From the NCBI GenBank assembly GCA_017458195.1, contig JAFTGI010000112.1:1-35488 (forward strand): a stretch of DNA of 35,488 nt, given 5' to 3'. Numbering within the stretch: the first letter of the stretch is position 1; every line of letters begins with the position of its first letter. This document shows positions 33,501 through 35,488 of this stretch, piece after piece. The position numbers and the translations under genes are program-made. Under the pieces are notes generated by a model. It was given only the letters and a program-made list of their open reading frames with translations, ran no database searches and was not told the origin of the DNA. The DNA is from Prevotella sp. GTDB lineage: Bacteria > Bacteroidota > Bacteroidia > Bacteroidales > Bacteroidaceae.

Positions 33501-35346
33501 TGACCTGACCGCCATGCCGAAGGAGTTCAAGAACCGCTGGATGGTGCCCGGCGACGAGAAGTACACCGACATTCCCGTCATTGCCAGTTCGCGCCAGAAC
33601 CGCAACGACACCGACCTCAGTTATGCCTACAATGCCTACAACTACTCGACGGCCCGCGTGGCCAAGGGCGATTTCGTGCGCATGAAGGAAATCTCGCTCA
33701 ACTACGACTTCCCCCGCACGCTGGTAGCCCGCTTGGGCCTGACCACCCTCGGACTGAAACTTCAGGCCACCAACCTGTTCCTGCTCTACAGCGACAAGAA
33801 GCTGAACGGTCAGGATCCAGAGTTCACCAACAGTGGTGGTGTTGCAGTGCCTATGCCTAAGCAGTTTACGTGTACGCTGCGGGTGGGTCTGCTTCTCCTT
33901 TCCCTCCTTTTATTTTCCTGCGACAGCTATCTTGACGAGATGCCGGACAACCGCATGGAGGTCACGACGATTGAAGACGTGCAGAAGCTGCTCGTCACGG
34001 CTTACCCGACCAATGAGCCCATGCTCGTGGCTGAGTTCATGAGCGACAACGTTGACGACTACGGCAGCAATAATCCCAACACGTCGCGATTCATGGACCA
34101 GCTGTTCTACTGGCGCGACGTCACCGAGGCCAACAACTCGAGCCCCGAGAACTTCTGGGAAGACTGCTACGAGTGCATCGCCACGGCCAACCAGGCTTTG
34201 CAGTACATCGACGAGCTGTCGGCCGAGAACGCCAGTGCCACCCTTTCCGAGAGCCGCGCCGAGGCCTTGCTTTGCCGGGCCTACGCTCACTTCATGCTGG
34301 CCAATATGTTCTGTCAGGCCTATTCGCCTGCGACGGCCGAGTCGAACCTCGGCATCGTCTACATCGACAGCCCAGCCCCCGAGCTCACGTATAACCCCGA
34401 CCGCGGCACCCTGGCCGATGTCTATCGCCACATCGACCGCGACCTGCAGGAGGCGCTCCCCTTGGTGGGCAGCAACTACAGCGTGCCCAAGTATCACTTC
34501 ACGCCGCGTGCGGCCTATGCGTTTGCGGCCCGTTTCTATCTCTATGCTGAGCAGTGGGACAAAGCCATCGAATATGCCAACCTCTGTCTGGGCAGTGCGC
34601 CGGAGAGCCTGCTGCGCGACTGGGACTATATGGCCACGATGACGCAGACCTATGAAGCCCTCTCGCAGCACTACATCGACGCCTCGCTCAACTGCAACCT
34701 GCTCATGCTGACGGCCTATTCTGCCATGGGCCTCTGCTTCGGGCCCTACCGCTACATGTCGAAGTATTCCCACGGACAGTATCTGGCCCGCCACGAGACC
34801 AGCGAGGCCCTCAACATCTGGGGCAATGCCGACTATTTCCAAGGCACCCACACCTATTCGGCCACCAATCTGGACAAGACCGTCTTCTGGAAACTGCCCT
34901 ATCTCTTTGAATATGCCGACCCCGTGGCCGGTACGGGCTATTACCGCACGGTCTATCCCGCCTTCACGACCGACGAGTGCCTGCTGAACCGCGCCGAGGC
35001 CTACGTGCTGACGGGCCGCTACGACGAGGCTGCCCGCGACCTGACGGTCTGGATGCAGAATATCGTCGACACCTATGAGGAGCTGACCCCGCAGTTCATT
35101 ACCGACTTTTATAATGACGTCGACTATTCCTACAGCGACGACCTGCACATCAGTTCCACCATCAAGAAGCACCTGAACCCCAAGTTCGACATCGGGGCCG
35201 AGGGCGAGATGAAGGAGGCCATGCTGCAGTGCGTGCTGGGTTTCCGCCGAATCGAGACGTTGCAGGCCGGCCTCCGCTGGTACGACATCAAGCGCTACGG
35301 CATCGAGGTGGTGCGCCGCGTCATCAATGCCGCCGGCGAGCCCTAG
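30568..35346 (+). CDS. SusC-like TonB-dependent receptor continuous with SusD-like lipoprotein
   Basis: One open frame of 1592 codons holds two normally separate proteins. Residues 1-22 are a signal peptide (MYKRISILWIFLLLAVSAAVAQ). About 25-100 is a carboxypeptidase-regulatory-like domain, VEEVVVTGM near 107 is the TonB-box/plug junction, and the plug (GRAAGVSVQNVSG, IRVRGATS) leads into a beta-barrel ending at about residue 1107 (PMPKQFTCTLRVG). Without a stop the frame enters a lipoprotein signal LLLLSLLLFSC and then CDSYLDEMPDNR, a SusD/RagB N-terminus. SusC barrels import glycans with energy from TonB, and SusD is the surface lid. The start is ATG 30568; upstream starts overlap the promoter. 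The frame ends at a TAG that looks premature. Confidence 0.85.
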   Translation: MYKRISILWIFLLLAVSAAVAQTKITGTVVESDGEPAIGATVQVQGSKTGTATDINGHFAIEVPQGKKLVFSYVGMATQTLSPRNGMRVVLQPDQALMVEEVVVTGMQKVDKRTFTGSTTKVNAADAKIDGVADISRALEGRAAGVSVQNVSGTFGAAPKIRVRGATSIYGASKPLWVVDGVILEDVIDVSADDLSSGDANTLISSAIAGLNSDDIESFEVLKDGSATSIYGARAMAGVIAVTTKKGRAGHNRISYTGEYTMRLKPSYRTFNIMNSQDQMSVYQELQQKGYLNYAETANTSESGIYGKMYQMLSQYDPVTKTFALDNSDAAIADYLRAAEYRNTDWFDRLFSTAIQHSHSVSMEGGSDKTTYRASVSALMDPGWTKQSKVERYTANINADFNLSKQLALKVISSTSFRNQEAPGTLSRSIDPVAGGVSRSFDINPYSYALNTSRALDPEAYYTRNYAPFNIFNELANNYIDLKSNEFRLQGQLTYKPIRKVELVALGSIRNVTTSQEHFIRENSNQAMAYRAMDNSTIRSRNPYLYLDPDNIYALPVSVMPEGGILRRTDNNMFSYNFRASGSYNDVFAELHQVNLYAGMEVTSLKRHSSENTDMGVLFDSGMLPNFNYLAFKQMQERNTSYYGLSDTRERTAAFFVNATYTFNRRYVLNGTFRYEGTNRMGRSRSARWLPTWNASARWNIDEETWFERLEPVMSSLSLRASYSLTADRGPSDVTNSTAIIVPTTLWRPFTSVTESGLVIDAPANADLTYEKKHELSIGLDAGFLDNRINLTFDWYKRNNFDLIGPIFTAGYAGGGVTQRANTAEMTADGVEVSLSTVNIKNKHFTWTTSFVYSHTHNKVTRLMSRKRLIDLLTSSSEASLEGYPVNSLFSIPFAGLNKEGLPTFSVGNGQTTTTGIYFQETDPEEMAFLKYSGTIDPSDMGSLGNIFKYKGLTLNLFLTYSFGNVIRLDPVFSNTYSDLTAMPKEFKNRWMVPGDEKYTDIPVIASSRQNRNDTDLSYAYNAYNYSTARVAKGDFVRMKEISLNYDFPRTLVARLGLTTLGLKLQATNLFLLYSDKKLNGQDPEFTNSGGVAVPMPKQFTCTLRVGLLLLSLLLFSCDSYLDEMPDNRMEVTTIEDVQKLLVTAYPTNEPMLVAEFMSDNVDDYGSNNPNTSRFMDQLFYWRDVTEANNSSPENFWEDCYECIATANQALQYIDELSAENASATLSESRAEALLCRAYAHFMLANMFCQAYSPATAESNLGIVYIDSPAPELTYNPDRGTLADVYRHIDRDLQEALPLVGSNYSVPKYHFTPRAAYAFAARFYLYAEQWDKAIEYANLCLGSAPESLLRDWDYMATMTQTYEALSQHYIDASLNCNLLMLTAYSAMGLCFGPYRYMSKYSHGQYLARHETSEALNIWGNADYFQGTHTYSATNLDKTVFWKLPYLFEYADPVAGTGYYRTVYPAFTTDECLLNRAEAYVLTGRYDEAARDLTVWMQNIVDTYEELTPQFITDFYNDVDYSYSDDLHISSTIKKHLNPKFDIGAEGEMKEAMLQCVLGFRRIETLQAGLRWYDIKRYGIEVVRRVINAAGEP

Positions 35347-35442
35347 TACTACACCGACATGCTCCGCGTCGACGACCCGCGGCGCGCCGTCCAGATTCCA
35401 ATCAAGGTGCGCACTGCCGGCGTCACGCCGAACCCGCGATAG
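33853..35442 (+). pseudogene. SusD-like lipoprotein module with in-frame TAG
   Basis: An in-frame ATG at 33853 would give MPKQFTCTLRVGLLLLSLLLFSC: basic residues, hydrophobic core and lipobox LFSC with Cys23, a workable lipoprotein signal. After it come the SusD helices and TPR-like region (ANQALQYIDELSA, ALLCRAYAHFMLANMFCQAY, PRAAYAFAARFYLYAEQWDKAIEYANLCL). The frame meets TAG at 35344, but the next 31 codons to TAG 35440-35442 read YYTDMLRVDDPRRAVQIPIK and then VRTAGVTPNPR. That is the usual SusD C-terminus (DDPR-AIQ-P-E...G--PNPR). So one codon, probably GAG or CAG, has become TAG. SusD-like proteins bind glycan at the cell surface and close over SusC. The glycan target is not evident. Confidence 0.75.
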
Positions 35443-35455
35443 GCGGAACGGCAGA

Positions 35456-35481
35456 CCCTCCCCCGGCCCCGCCCGGGAGGG
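35456..35481. repeat. GC-rich inverted repeat at the right edge
   Basis: CCCTCCC (35456-35462) and GGGAGGG (35475-35481) enclose a C/G-only loop, 13 bases after the ancestral SusD stop. Base use differs sharply from other intergenic DNA here. It may be a dispersed repeat or a terminator; the window ends within it. Confidence 0.6.
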
Positions 35482-35488
35482 AGGGGCC

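Noticed and set aside
33910-35172. 420-codon open frame antisense to the SusD module
   Set aside because: Long only because the region is GC-rich; the plus strand has an unmistakable SusD sequence.
35344-35346. Reassignment of TAG as a sense codon
   Set aside because: TAG ends the M49 and AlkD-like genes in the expected places, so a single nonsense change is simpler.

Overview
The window looks like chromosomal DNA from a Prevotella-type member of the Bacteroidota. The evidence is the set of protein families (SusC/SusD-like proteins, a class 3 fructose-1,6-bisphosphatase, DUF3098 next to uppP, an M49 peptidase, separated ftsE and ftsX), the repeated promoter form TTTG-N20-TAnnTTTG, and A-rich leaders that mostly lack Shine-Dalgarno sites. 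No rRNA, tRNA, CRISPR array, insertion sequence or phage gene was seen.

Layout. 1-419: a MntA/HepT-type toxin-antitoxin pair cut by the left edge. 575-2104: a sodium:solute symporter, convergent with and overlapping a DEAD-box helicase. 1950-7927 (minus): lon, tgt, an LptF/G permease and the helicase, probably one operon. 8039-9447 (plus): trmN6-like methyltransferase and a nitrilase-family amidase. 9432-13486 (minus): a pectin (rhamnogalacturonan) operon with a CE12-like acetylesterase, a frameshifted GH106-like rhamnosidase and a tiny His-rich membrane protein. 13670-21187 (minus): ftsE, lysC, lysA, a glycosyltransferase-like gene, fbp and a Dcu transporter, closely packed. 21359-24407 (plus): AraC-type regulator, M49 dipeptidyl peptidase III, AlkD-like protein. 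24637-29033 (plus): ftsX, DUF3098, uppP, truB, queA, folK. 29078-30224 (minus): M15 peptidase and rpsO. 30568-35442 (plus): a SusC-like receptor continuous with a SusD-like lipoprotein.

How the genes work together. Most of the window is housekeeping: envelope building (uppP, ftsE/X, lysC/lysA for diaminopimelate, LptF/G), tRNA modification (tgt and queA for queuosine, truB, trmN6), protein quality control (lon) and anaerobic C4-dicarboxylate metabolism. Eight junctions between genes are 4-base ATGA stop/start overlaps, so translational coupling is common here.

The accessory parts hold the oddities. The SusC frame runs without a stop into the SusD lipoprotein, which in turn carries an in-frame TAG 31 codons before its expected end. 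The rhamnosidase has a one-base frameshift. Several short A/T-rich microsatellites sit directly in front of start codons, and a related tract lies inside folK. Two intergenic regions hold strong paired palindromes. I did not find a clearly new multi-gene defence or metabolic system; the SusC-SusD continuity and the microsatellite/palindrome families are the best leads.
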